Origin: Manis javanica
Taxonomy: Eukaryota; Chordata; Mammalia; Pholidota; Manidae
DNA: 64,000 bases
Direction of reading: 5' to 3'
NCBI RefSeq assembly: GCF_040802235.1
Contig: NC_133156.1
Span: forward strand, 188,921,851 to 188,985,850
The notes under the pieces: generated by a model
What the model saw: the letters and a program-made list of their open reading frames with translations, nothing else
The model's database searches: none
Told to the model about the DNA's origin: nothing
In this document: positions 32,992-41,990 of the stretch, piece by piece
Position numbering within the stretch: the first letter of the stretch is position 1
Layout: every line of letters starts with the position of its first letter
Made by a program: the position numbers and the translations under genes

Positions 32992-35900
32992 TCAGATGAG
33001 TGAAATCATTTGGTATTTCTCTTTCTCCGCTTGGCTTATTTCACTGAGCATAATACTCTCCAGCTCCATCCATGTTGCTGCAAATGGTTGGATTTTTCCA
33101 CTTCTTATGGCTGAGTAGTATTCCATTGTGTATATGTACCACATCTTCTTTATCCATTCATCTACAGATGGACATTTAGGTTGCTTCCAATTCTTGGCTA
33201 TTGTAAATAGTGCTGCGATAAACATAGGAGTGCATCTGTCTTTCTCAAACTTGATTGCTGCGTTCTTAGGGTAAATTCCTAGGAGTGGAATTCCTGGGTC
33301 AAATGGTAGGTCTGTTTTGAGCATTTTGATGCACCTCCATACTGCTTTCCACAATGGTTGAACTAATTTACATTCCCACCAGCAGTGTAGGAGGGTTCCC
33401 CTTTCTCCACAGCCTCGCCAACATTTGTTGTTGTTTGTCTTTTGGATGGCAGCTATCCTTACTGGTGTGAGGTGATACCTCATTGTAGTTTTAATTTGCA
33501 TTTCTCTGATAATTAGCGATGTGGAGCATCTTTTCATGTGTCTCTTGGCCATCTGTATTTCTTTTTTGGAGAACTTTCTGTTCAGTTCCTCTGCCCATTT
33601 TTTAATTGGGTTATTTGTTTTTTGTTTGTTGAGGCGTGTGAGCTCTTTATATATTCTGGACGTCAAGCCTTTATCAGATCTGTCATTTTCAAATATATTC
33701 TCCCATACTGTAGGGTTCCTTTTTGTTCTATTGATGGTGTCTTTCGCTGTACAGAAGCTTTTCAGCTTAATGTAGTCCCACTTGCTCATTTTTGCTGTTG
33801 TTTTCCTTGCCCGGGGAGATATGTTCAAGAAGAGATCACTCATGTTTATGTCTAAGAGGTTTTTGCCTATGTTTTTTTCCAAGAGTTTAATGGTTTCGTG
33901 ACTTACATTCAGGTCTTTGATCCATTTTGAGTTTACCTTTGTATATGGGGTTAGACAATGGTCCAGTTTCATTCTCCTACATGTAGCTGTCCAGTTTTGC
34001 CAGCACCATCTGTTGAAGAGACTGTCATTTTGCCATTGTATGTCCATGGCTCCTTTATCAAATATTAATTGACCATATATGTTTGGGTTAATTTCTGGGG
34101 TCTCTAATCTGTTCCACTGGTCTGTGGCTCTGTTCTTGTGCCAGTACCAAATTGTCTTGATTACTATGGCTTTGTAGTAGAGCTTGAAGTTGGGGAGTGA
34201 GATCCCCCCTACTTTATTCTTCTTTTTCAGGATTGCTTTGGCTATTCGGGGTCTTTGGTGTTTCCATATGAATTTTTGAATTATTTGTTCCAATTCATTG
34301 AAGAATGTTGCTGGTAATTTGAGAGGGATTGCATCAAATTTGTATATTGCTTTCGGCAGGATGGCCATTTTGACGATATTAATTCTTCCTAGCCATGAGC
34401 ATGGGATGAGTTTCCATTTATTAGTGTCCCCTTTAATTTCTCTTAAGAGTGACTTGTAGTTTTCAGAGTATAAGTCTTTCACTTCCTTGGTTAGGTTTAT
34501 TCCTAGGTATTTTATTCTTTTTGATGCAATGGTGAATGGAATTGTTTTCCTGATTTCTCTTTCTATTGATTCGTTGTTAGTGTATAGGAAAGCTACAGAT
34601 TTCTGTGTGTTGATTTTGTATCCTGCAACTTTGCTGTATTCCGATATCAGTTCTAGTAGTTTTGGAGTGGAGTCTTTAGGGTTTTTTATGTACAGTATCA
34701 TATCATCTGCAAATAGTGACAGTTTAACTTCTTCTTTACCAATCTGGATTCCTTGTATTTCTTTGTTTTGTCTGATTGCCGTGGCTAGGACCTCCAGTAC
34801 TATGTTAAATAACAGTGGGGAGAGTGGGCATCCCTGTCTGGTTCCCGATCTCAGTGGAAATGCTTTCAGCTTCTCGCTGTTCAGTATAATGCTGGCTGTG
34901 GGTTTATCATATATGGCCTTTATTATGTTGAGGTACTTGCCCTCTATTCCCATTTTGCTGAGAGTTTTTATCATGAATGGATGTTGAATTTTGTCAAATG
35001 CTTTTTCAGCATCTATGGAGATGATCATGTGGTTTTTGTCTTTCTTTTTGTTGATGTGGTGGATGATGTTGATGGATTTTCGAATGTTGTACCATCCTTG
35101 CATCCCTGGGATGAACCCCACTTGGTCATGGTGTATGATCCTTTTGATATACTGTTGAATTCTGTTTGCTAATATTTTATTGAGTATTTTTGCATCTACG
35201 TTCATCAGGGATATTGGTCTGTAATTTTCTTTTTTGGTGGGGTCTTTGCCTGGTTTTGGTATTAGGGTGATGTTGGCTTCATAGAATGAGTTTGGGAGTA
35301 TTCCCTCTTCTTCTATTTTGTGGAACACTTTAAGGAGAATGGGTATTATGTCTTCTCTGTGTGTCTGATAAAATTCCGAGGTAAATCCGTCCGGCCCCGG
35401 GGTTTTGTTCTTGGGTAGTTTTTTGATTACTGTTTCAATTTCTTTGCTTGTAATTGGTTTGTTTAACTTTTGTGTTTCTTCCTTGGTCAGTCTTGGGAGG
35501 TTGTATTTTTCTAGGAAGTTGTCCATTTCTTCTAGGTTTTCCAGCTTGTTGGCATATAGGTTTTCATAGTAGTCTTTAATAATTCTTTGTATTTCTGTGG
35601 AGTCTGTCGTGATTTTTCCATTCTCATTTCTGATTATGTTGATTTGTGTTGACTCTCTTTTTCTCTTAATAAGTTGGGCTAGAGGCTTATCTATTTTGTT
35701 TATTTTCTCAAAGAACCAGCTCTTGGTTTCGTTGATTTTTGCTATTGTTTTATTCTTCTCAATTTTGTTTATTTCTTCTCTGATCTTTATTATGTCCCTC
35801 CTTCTGCTGACTTTAGGCCTCATTTGTTCTTCTTTTTCCAGTTTTAATAATTGTGATGTTAGACTATTCATTTGGGATTGTTCTTCCTTCTTCAAGTGTG

Positions 35901-36834
35901 CCTGGATTGCTATATACTTTCCTCTTAAGACTGCTTTCGCTGCATCCCACAGAAGTTGGGGCTTAGTGTTGTTGTTGTCATTTGTTTCTATATATTCCTT
36001 GATCTCTATTTTGATTTGTTCATTGATCCATTGATTATTTAGTAGCATGTTGTTAAGCCTCCATGTGTTTGTGAGCCTTTTTGTTTTCTTTGTAGAATTT
36101 ATTTCTACTTTCATACCTTTGTGGTCTGAAAAATTGGTTGGTAGAATTTCAATATTGTGGAATTTACTGAGGCTCTTTTTGTGAGCTAGTATGTGGTCTA
36201 TTCTGGAGAATGTTCCATGTGCACTTGAGAAGAATGTATATCCTGTTGCTTTTGGATGTAAAGTTCTATAGATGTCTATTAGGTCCATCTGTTCTAGTGT
36301 GTTGTTCAGTGCCTGTGTGTCTTTACTTATTTTCTGCCCGGTGGATCTATCCTTTGGGGTGAGTGGTGTGTTGAAGTCTCCTACAATGAATGCATTGCAG
36401 TCTATTTCCCTCTTTAGTTCTGTTAGTATTTGCTTCACATATGCTGGTGCTCCTGTATTGGGTGCATATATATTTAGAATGGTTATATCCTCTTGTTGGA
36501 CTAAGCCCTTTATCATTATGTAGTGGCCTTCTTTATCTCTTGTTACTTTCTTTGTTTTGAAGTCTATTTTGTCTGATATTAGTACTGCAACCCCTGCTTT
36601 CTTCTCACTGTTGTTTGCCTGAAATATGTTTTTCCATCCCTTGACTTTTAGTCTATGCTTATCTTTGGGTTTAAGGTGAGTTTCTTGTAAGCAGCATATA
36701 GATGGGTCTTGCTTTTTTATCCATTCTATTACTCTATGTCTTTTGATTGGTGCATTAAGTCCATTTACATTTAGGGTGACTATTGAAAGATATGTACTTA
36801 TTGCCATTGCAGGCTTTAGATTCGTGGTTACCAA
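32992..36834 (-). CDS. L1 ORF2p: endonuclease and reverse transcriptase, intact
   Basis: 1,280 codons without interruption. ORF2p nicks target DNA and reverse-transcribes L1 RNA at the nick. N-terminal APE-type endonuclease (about 10-245): N22, E51 (QETH), Y123, D153 and N155 (GDFN), D213, D237 and H238 (SDH) are all present, a constant +8 from the human L1 residues. Reverse transcriptase (about 480-780): FADD with catalytic D710/D711, plus [12 protein letters not shown] upstream. C-terminal zinc-knuckle-like motif C1138-C1142-H1150-C1155. The second methionine (M10, at 36,807) aligns with the human start and is the more likely initiator. The length is normal for the family. Confidence 0.97.
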   Translation of the reverse strand: MVTTNLKPAMAISTYLSIVTLNVNGLNAPIKRHRVIEWIKKQDPSICCLQETHLKPKDKHRLKVKGWKNIFQANNSEKKAGVAVLISDKIDFKTKKVTRDKEGHYIMIKGLVQQEDITILNIYAPNTGAPAYVKQILTELKREIDCNAFIVGDFNTPLTPKDRSTGQKISKDTQALNNTLEQMDLIDIYRTLHPKATGYTFFSSAHGTFSRIDHILAHKKSLSKFHNIEILPTNFSDHKGMKVEINSTKKTKRLTNTWRLNNMLLNNQWINEQIKIEIKEYIETNDNNNTKPQLLWDAAKAVLRGKYIAIQAHLKKEEQSQMNSLTSQLLKLEKEEQMRPKVSRRRDIIKIREEINKIEKNKTIAKINETKSWFFEKINKIDKPLAQLIKRKRESTQINIIRNENGKITTDSTEIQRIIKDYYENLYANKLENLEEMDNFLEKYNLPRLTKEETQKLNKPITSKEIETVIKKLPKNKTPGPDGFTSEFYQTHREDIIPILLKVFHKIEEEGILPNSFYEANITLIPKPGKDPTKKENYRPISLMNVDAKILNKILANRIQQYIKRIIHHDQVGFIPGMQGWYNIRKSINIIHHINKKKDKNHMIISIDAEKAFDKIQHPFMIKTLSKMGIEGKYLNIIKAIYDKPTASIILNSEKLKAFPLRSGTRQGCPLSPLLFNIVLEVLATAIRQNKEIQGIQIGKEEVKLSLFADDMILYIKNPKDSTPKLLELISEYSKVAGYKINTQKSVAFLYTNNESIEREIRKTIPFTIASKRIKYLGINLTKEVKDLYSENYKSLLREIKGDTNKWKLIPCSWLGRINIVKMAILPKAIYKFDAIPLKLPATFFNELEQIIQKFIWKHQRPRIAKAILKKKNKVGGISLPNFKLYYKAIVIKTIWYWHKNRATDQWNRLETPEINPNIYGQLIFDKGAMDIQWQNDSLFNRWCWQNWTATCRRMKLDHCLTPYTKVNSKWIKDLNVSHETIKLLEKNIGKNLLDINMSDLFLNISPRARKTTAKMSKWDYIKLKSFCTAKDTINRTKRNPTVWENIFENDRSDKGLTSRIYKELTRLNKQKTNNPIKKWAEELNRKFSKKEIQMAKRHMKRCSTSLIIREMQIKTTMRYHLTPVRIAAIQKTNNNKCWRGCGERGTLLHCWWECKLVQPLWKAVWRCIKMLKTDLPFDPGIPLLGIYPKNAAIKFEKDRCTPMFIAALFTIAKNWKQPKCPSVDEWIKKMWYIYTMEYYSAIRSGKIQPFAATWMELESIMLSEISQAEKEKYQMISLI

Positions 36835-37002
36835 AGGTTCAAGGTTAGCTTCTTTAGTATCTTACTGCCTAACTTAGCTCGCTTATTGAGCTGTTGTATA
36901 CACTGTCTGGAGAGTCTTTTCTTCTCTCCCTTCTTATTCCTCCTCCTCCCTTCTTCATATGTTGTGTGTTTTGTTCTGTGCTCTTTTTAGGGGTGCTCCC
37001 AT

Positions 37003-37926
37003 CTAGAGCAGTCCCTGTAGGATGCCCTGTAGAGGTGGTTTGTGGGAAGCAAATTCCCTCAGCTTTTGCTTATCTGGGAATTGTTTGATCCCACCATCAT
37101 ATTTAAATGATAGTCGTGCTGGATACAGTATCCTTGGTTCAAGGCCCTTCTGTTTCATTGCATTAAGTATATCATGCCATTCTCTTCTGGCCTGTAGGGT
37201 TTCTGTTGAGAAGTCTGATGTTAGCCTGATTGGTTTTCCTTTATAGGTGACCTTTTTCTCTCTAGCTGCCTTTAAAACTCTTTCCTTGTCCTTGATCCTT
37301 GCCATTTTAATTATTATGTGTCTTGGTGTTGTCCTCCTTGGATCCTTTCTGTTGGGGGTTCTGTATAATTCCATGGTCTGTTCGATTATTTCCTCCCCCA
37401 GTTTGGGGAAGTTTTCAGCAATTATTTCTTCAAAGACACTTTCTATCCCTTTTCCTCTTTCTTCCTCTTCTGGTATCCCTATAATACGAATGTTTTTCCT
37501 TTTGTATTGGTCACATATTTCTCTTAGTGTTGTTTCATTCCTGGAGATCCTTTTATCTCTCTCTATGTCAGCTTCTATACGTTCCTGTTCTCTGGCTTCT
37601 ATTCCTTCAATGGCCTCTTGCATCTTATCCATTCTGCTTATAAATCCTTCCAGGGATTGTTTCACTTCTGTGATCTCTTTCCTGACATCTGTGATCTCCT
37701 TCCGGACTTCATCCCACTGCTCTTGCATTTTTCTCTGCATCTCATCCCACTGCTCTTGCATTTTTCTCTGCATCTCATCCCATTGCTCTTGCATTTTTTT
37801 CTGCATCTCTGTCAGCATGTTCATGATTTTTATTTTGAATTCTTTTTCAGGAGGACTAGTTAGGTCTGTCTCCTTCTCAGGTGTTGTCTCTGTGATCTTT
37901 GTCTGCCTGTAGTTTTGCCTTTTCAT
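37003..37926 (-). CDS. L1 ORF1p: RNA-binding trimeric chaperone, intact
   Basis: 307 codons, ending in TAG, with A at position -3 of the start. ORF1p coats L1 RNA to form the retrotransposition particle. Layout: basic N-terminus (1-35), coiled coil (about 35-140), RRM (about 143-230, with the NIRIIGIPE strand at 145-153), C-terminal domain (about 240-300, including RREWHDILNAMK and RILYPARLSF). The coiled coil contains an 11-residue unit (EMQRKMQEQWD type) repeated about three times, from a 33-nt tandem repeat at about 37,705-37,806. Such hendecad changes in the coiled coil are a fast-evolving feature of mammalian ORF1p. It lies 168 nt upstream of ORF2, the usual bicistronic arrangement. Confidence 0.95.
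   Translation of the reverse strand: MKRQNYRQTKITETTPEKETDLTSPPEKEFKIKIMNMLTEMQKKMQEQWDEMQRKMQEQWDEMQRKMQEQWDEVRKEITDVRKEITEVKQSLEGFISRMDKMQEAIEGIEAREQERIEADIERDKRISRNETTLREICDQYKRKNIRIIGIPEEEERGKGIESVFEEIIAENFPKLGEEIIEQTMELYRTPNRKDPRRTTPRHIIIKMARIKDKERVLKAAREKKVTYKGKPIRLTSDFSTETLQARREWHDILNAMKQKGLEPRILYPARLSFKYDGGIKQFPDKQKLREFASHKPPLQGILQGLL
37705..37806 (-). repeat. 33-nt tandem repeat in ORF1 (coiled-coil hendecads)
   Basis: Three near-identical 33-nt units, seen on the + strand as 'catcccactgctcttgcat' followed by 'ttttctctgcatct'. Each encodes 11 residues, so expansions keep the frame and shift the coiled coil by one hendecad. Confidence 0.9.
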
Positions 37927-39528
37927 GGTGATAGAGATAGTCTGCAGAGCTGGTACAAGTGACCGCTGGAAGAGCTTCCCTTCTTGTTGGTTTGTAGCCT
38001 TTTCCTGGGAGAATAGCGACCTCTAGTGGCTTGTGCTGGGCAGCTGTGCGCAGACAGGGCTTCTGCTTCCTGCCCAGTTGCTTTGGGGTTTATCTCCACT
38101 GTTGCTGTGGGCTTGGCCTGGCTGGGGCTGTTCCTCCAAAATGGTGGAGCCCCGTTAGAGGGGGAGCAGCCAGGAGACTATTTATCTCCGTAAGGGGCCT
38201 CTGTGCTCCCTGCTGCCCAGGGGGTTAGAGTGCCCAGAGATCCCCAGATTCCCTGCTTCTGGTCTAAGTGACCTGTCCTGCCCCTTTAAGATTTCCAAAA
38301 AGCACTCTCCAAACCAAAACAACAACAGCAACAATGAGAGAGGGAACAGAAAGGAAAAAAAAAAGAAAAAACACGCGATTTTTTTTTTTTTTTTCCTCAG
38401 GTGCCGGTCCCAGGCACCCGCGCACTGGTCCTGCTGCCCTGTCTCCCTAGCACCAGGGTCCCTGTCCTTTCAAGGCTTCCAAAAAGCACCCACCCACCGG
38501 TCCCGCAGGGAAGGAACGCTCAATATTCTTGGTCCTCAGGCACTGGTCCCACGCACCCGCTCACCAGTCCTGCCGCCCTGCCTCCCTAGCACCGGGGTCC
38601 CTGTCCCTTCAAGGCTTCCAAAAAGCACTTGGCAAAAAGAGAGAAAAAAAAAGGGGAAAAACGCGCGATTTCTTCCGTCCTCAGGTGCTGGTCTCAGGCA
38701 CCCACCCACCGGTCCCACAGGGAAAAATGCGGGATATTCTTTGTCCTCAGGTGCCGGTCCCAGGCACCCGCTCACCAGTCCCGCCGCCCTGCCTCCCTAG
38801 CACCGGGGTCCCTGTCCCTTTTAGGCTTCCAAAAAGCACTCGCAGAAAAGAGAAAAAAAAAAGGGGAAAAACGCGCGATTTCCTCTGTCCTCAAGTGCCG
38901 GTCTCAGGCACCCGCCCACCGGTCCCGCAGGGAAAAACGGGGGATATTCTTTGTCCTCAGGCGCCGGTCCCAGCCACCCGATCACCAGTCCCGCCACCGT
39001 GCCTCCCTAGCACTGGGGTCCCCGTCCCTTCAAGGCTTCCAAAAAGCGCTTGCCAAAAAGAGAAAAAAAAAAAAAGGGGAAAAACGCGCGACCTCCTCCG
39101 TCCTCAGGCACTGGTCTCAGGCACCCGCCCCCAGGTCTCGCAGGGAGAAACGCGGGATATTCTTTGTCCTCCGGCGCCGTTCCCAGGCACCTCCTCACCG
39201 GTCCCGCCACCCTGCCTCCCCAGCAACGGGGGCCCGTCCCTCTAAGGCTTCCAAAAAGCGCTCTCCAAAAAAAAAAAACTGCTCCAGTTTCTCTCCACCC
39301 GCCGGGAGCCGGGGGGAGGGGCGCTCGGGTCCCGCCGGGCTGGGGCTTGTATCTTACCCCCTTCACAAGGCACTGGGTTCTTGCAGGTGTGGATGTGGTC
39401 TGGATGTTGTCCCGTGTCCTGTGGTCTCTATTTTAGGAAGATTTTTCTTTGTTATATTTTCATAGCTCTATGTGTTTTTGGGAGGAGATTTCCACTGCTC
39501 TACTCACGCCGCCATCTTGGCTCCCTCC
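37927..39528 (-). promoter_or_regulatory. L1 5'UTR and internal promoter
   Basis: 1.6 kb from the L1 start to the ORF1 ATG, CpG-rich, with a YY1-type CCGCCATCTTGGCT at 39,509-39,522 right at the 5' end, where mammalian L1s place it to fix the start site. The middle is an array of about 211-bp units. The 5'UTR drives L1 transcription leftward here; antisense (rightward) initiation towards PELI1 exon 2 is possible by analogy with other L1s but is not shown by the sequence. Confidence 0.85.
38395..39290 (-). repeat. Tandem monomers of the L1 5'UTR, about 211 bp each
   Basis: Unit starts (+ strand CCTCAGG/CCTCCGG followed by a CCGGTCCCAGGCACC-like segment) fall at 38,534, 38,745, 38,955 and 39,168, giving spacings of 211, 210 and 213. 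A shortened unit begins at 38,395. Each unit has two related half-boxes, a 'ggcttccaaaaagc' segment, an A-rich/GGGGAAAAACGCGCG segment and a GGGATATTC segment. This resembles promoter monomers of mouse and carnivore L1. Confidence 0.9.
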
Positions 39529-39544
39529 CTACTTCCTCCTTTTT
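39529..39544. repeat. Target-site duplication of the full-length L1, right copy
   Basis: Exact repeat of 29,572-29,587, immediately outside the L1 5' end. Confidence 0.92.
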
Positions 39545-39845
39545 GAAACATTCTTCTTCACTTCCAGGACACTGTGTACCATACATGTGGATGCTGCTTT
39601 TTTCTCTTTCAGGAGAGAATCTGCTGTGGCTCCTTCACATTCCTAAATTTTTTACTTCCTCAAGGCTTAGACCTAGGCTCTTTTCTCTTGCTCTGTATTC
39701 TTTCCCTAGGTTATTTCATCTGTATATTGAAGATTTCCAGGTTATCTTTCCAGCCCAAGCTCCAGACCTGTATTCATAGTTATTTCTAATTCTCCCATGG
39801 ATATCTCAGAGGCACCTCAAATGCCCGTGCTCTGAAGGTCAGACT
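39545..39845 (+). repeat. L2 LINE remnant, right part of the split copy
   Basis: 'gaaacattcttcttcacttccaggacactgtgtacc', 'ttatttcatctgtatattgaagatttccaggttatctttccagcccaagctccagacctgtattca' and 'atggatatctcagaggcacctcaaatgcc' follow the L2 reverse-transcriptase region in order, continuing the piece at 29,480-29,571. Confidence 0.8.
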
Positions 39846-40039
39846 GATGGGAGCTGCAAGAGCACCAGACTACAGAAGTTTTTGAAGAGTGATTTATTAC
39901 CCTTCATAAAAATTAATTTCCAGCATTGGCTCCCTCCCCCAAAAATCTCTCAGGAAATAGTTTCTGTACTAAAGTAATCATTTTTAAATCATTGACAGTA
40001 TAAATATTCAAGTAAATAGAAATTGACTATCAGAAGAAC

Positions 40040-40515
40040 TCTAACAGTAAACTTTTATTGAGCTACCACTGTGTGCTAAACACTGATTCTCATAACAACC
40101 CTTTGAGGTAGGTAATACTATATTGTTGAAAGGTAAATGACTATGCTGTTCCTAAGTATAGACTCTTAACCAAGACTTCTCAGGTTCCCATCCCAGATGC
40201 CTGCTCTACCACTCTATGAGTTTGGGTAATTTACTCATCTGGGCCTTAGTTTCCTCATCTATAAAACAGATGATATTATCATTTATCTTCTAAGAACATT
40301 ATTAGGAGTTAAAGAATTAATGTGTAAAGCTCTTTGAAAAATGCCTGGCACTTATGGCAAGCACTGCATAGATGTTACTATTATTATTATTGTCGTAGGT
40401 TTACAAGTGAGGAAATGGTCTCATTGAAGTTGGTGCAAGTTCCACAGCTATTAAATGACAATGCCAGGGTCAGTATAGACAGTCTGAGTCCAGAACCCCC
40501 TTAACCACTGTTTTA
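40040..40515. repeat. Nested MIR elements (MIR inside MIR)
   Basis: An antisense MIR/L2-like element ('ttattgagctaccactgtgtgctaaacactg...caaccctttgaggtaggtaatac', 40,045-40,125) resumes at about 40,395-40,510 ('caagtgaggaaatggtctc...ccacagctattaaatgacaatgcc...cccccttaaccactg'). Between them lies a + strand MIR (about 40,150-40,390) with 'ctctatgagtttgggtaatttactcatctgggccttagtttcctcatctataaaac' and a TATTATTATTATT end. Confidence 0.65.
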
Positions 40516-41479
40516 CTTCATTTAAACCAGTAAGTAATTTTATCTCATCCTCTTCATCTTAATGGTCTTGTTGTAATCGTAAGAGCATTGTTATTAATTC
40601 CAGTGCTCACACCTGATGTTTAAATGTAGATGTAAAATATGCAGGTAAATGCTCAGTTCAGGATGATCTGAGGAGCACAAGGATGTACATATTAATTCCA
40701 TTTTATTCCTTGTTTTATTCTTCTTTTCTTGTTAGTAGTTAAGTCACCAAAATCCCTGGAAAGTGAAAGTACAAATTATATATTAATCTGAAGTGACTTT
40801 AGTTGTTGTGCTTTACCACTCTGTTAAATCATCTTTTGCTAAACATTTCAGAATGACTTGGGGGCTTAATAGCTTGTCATATTCACATAGTGTGTTTAAA
40901 ATCAATAATTTTTGTGGGTGTGAGTAACTTACAGCTTTTGAAATTCTATAGTGATTTGCCTATTTTTAAAAGTCTGAGATGTTGCAGTTTCCCAAGTTTT
41001 CCTCTGAATTTTAATTTGATGAGCTGCTTTTTGAATAGGAACTTTGATTATAGTATTCTGATGTTTCTGTATTAGATTCTATATGTAGTTGATTCTGCTT
41101 AATTTTATAAGCTTTAGTTTCTGACTCTCATTTGGGCCTTGAGTGAAAAACACATCTGGTTATTATTTACAGTTTCTGTAAATGATTTGCTTCCCTTCTC
41201 CCTTGCCCCTTACTTGTTATTTCTTTTTGTCATTGTTGGTTTTTTATTCTTATTCCTTTGTGGGAAAAAAATTTTTTTTCTTTGTATTAAGGCAATAAAA
41301 CAGCAGAAGATATAAAGTCTTTTGTAGCCTTTAAACTTCACAGGGATGGGGTCCTGAGGAGGAGAATAGATTTTGAAAAATGAGAGTCATCTATGAGGAA
41401 GAGTCTGATTTTACCTCGGTTTTGGGACTGAATGCTATGACATACTGTATTTACTGCTGGGGAAACAAACACACTTAAA
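40516..41479. other. PELI1 intron 1, nothing identified
   Basis: AT-rich intronic sequence without recognised repeats or exons. Confidence 0.5.
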
Positions 41480-41990
41480 ATAATTGTTATTATCAGTTAA
41501 GACTAGTTCTATTGTGACAGAAAACTCCACTCAAACTGGCTTAAGTGGGGAAAGATTTATTGGTTTTTGTAAACTGGCCCAGAATATGTGTGGCTTCAAG
41601 AAAGGGTCCCCTCCAGGATTCAAATAATGTCAGTGCTCAATTTCTGCATGTTTCTTAGCATTGCTGTCTCTGCATTAGTTTTATTCTCCAGCCCTACATA
41701 AACGAAAGATAACTTCAATCCCTTTAGCCCCTAAATCCTCACAGCACCATGTGTATCTGGAAAGAGTGACCATCTTTTTCCTAGAAGCCCCGGCAGTAGT
41801 CTCACTGCATCTCATTGGCTTAGACTGACCCACTTCCCTTGCAGCCAGAGGAATGTGAAGCTCGGATTGCCTGGGACTGAGCCATAGGCCCAGCCATCGA
41901 GTGTGAGGGTGTAGTCAATTCCACAAGATTCATATACACTGTATGTATTTCCCAGAAGGAAATGAAGATACCATTATGCCACAGGAAGGG
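41480..41990 (+). repeat. Ancient mammalian repeat, family not named
   Basis: 'cactcaaactggcttaagtggggaaagatttattgg', 'caggattcaaataatgtcagtgctc', 'gtctcactgcatctcattggcttagactgacccactt' and 'gcccagccatcgagtgtgag' follow a repeat type seen in many mammalian introns. I am not certain of its class. Confidence 0.5.

Larger units (their letters stand above)
29588..39528 (-). mobile_element. Full-length L1 with intact ORFs, retroviral 3'UTR and a 3' transduction (copy 2)
   Basis: One 9.9-kb insertion, antisense to PELI1, bounded by a perfect 16-bp target-site duplication that splits an L2. In L1 orientation: a 5' start GGAGGGAGCCAAGATGGCGGC (a YY1-type site on the opposite strand at 39,509-39,522), a 1.6-kb 5'UTR with tandem repeats, ORF1, a 168-nt gap, ORF2, a 2.2-kb 3'UTR made of L1 sequence plus an env/LTR-derived segment, a first poly(A) (30,784-30,810), about 1.18 kb of transduced flank, and the final poly(A) (29,583-29,607). 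The part without transduction is 8.7 kb, long for a mammalian L1. Open ORFs, intact catalytic residues and the exact duplication suggest a young and perhaps competent element. Confidence 0.93.

Noticed and set aside
33521-37912. Numerous + strand open frames of 60-221 codons across the L1 body
   Set aside because: They are shadows antisense to ORF1 and ORF2 of the L1 and have no independent features.
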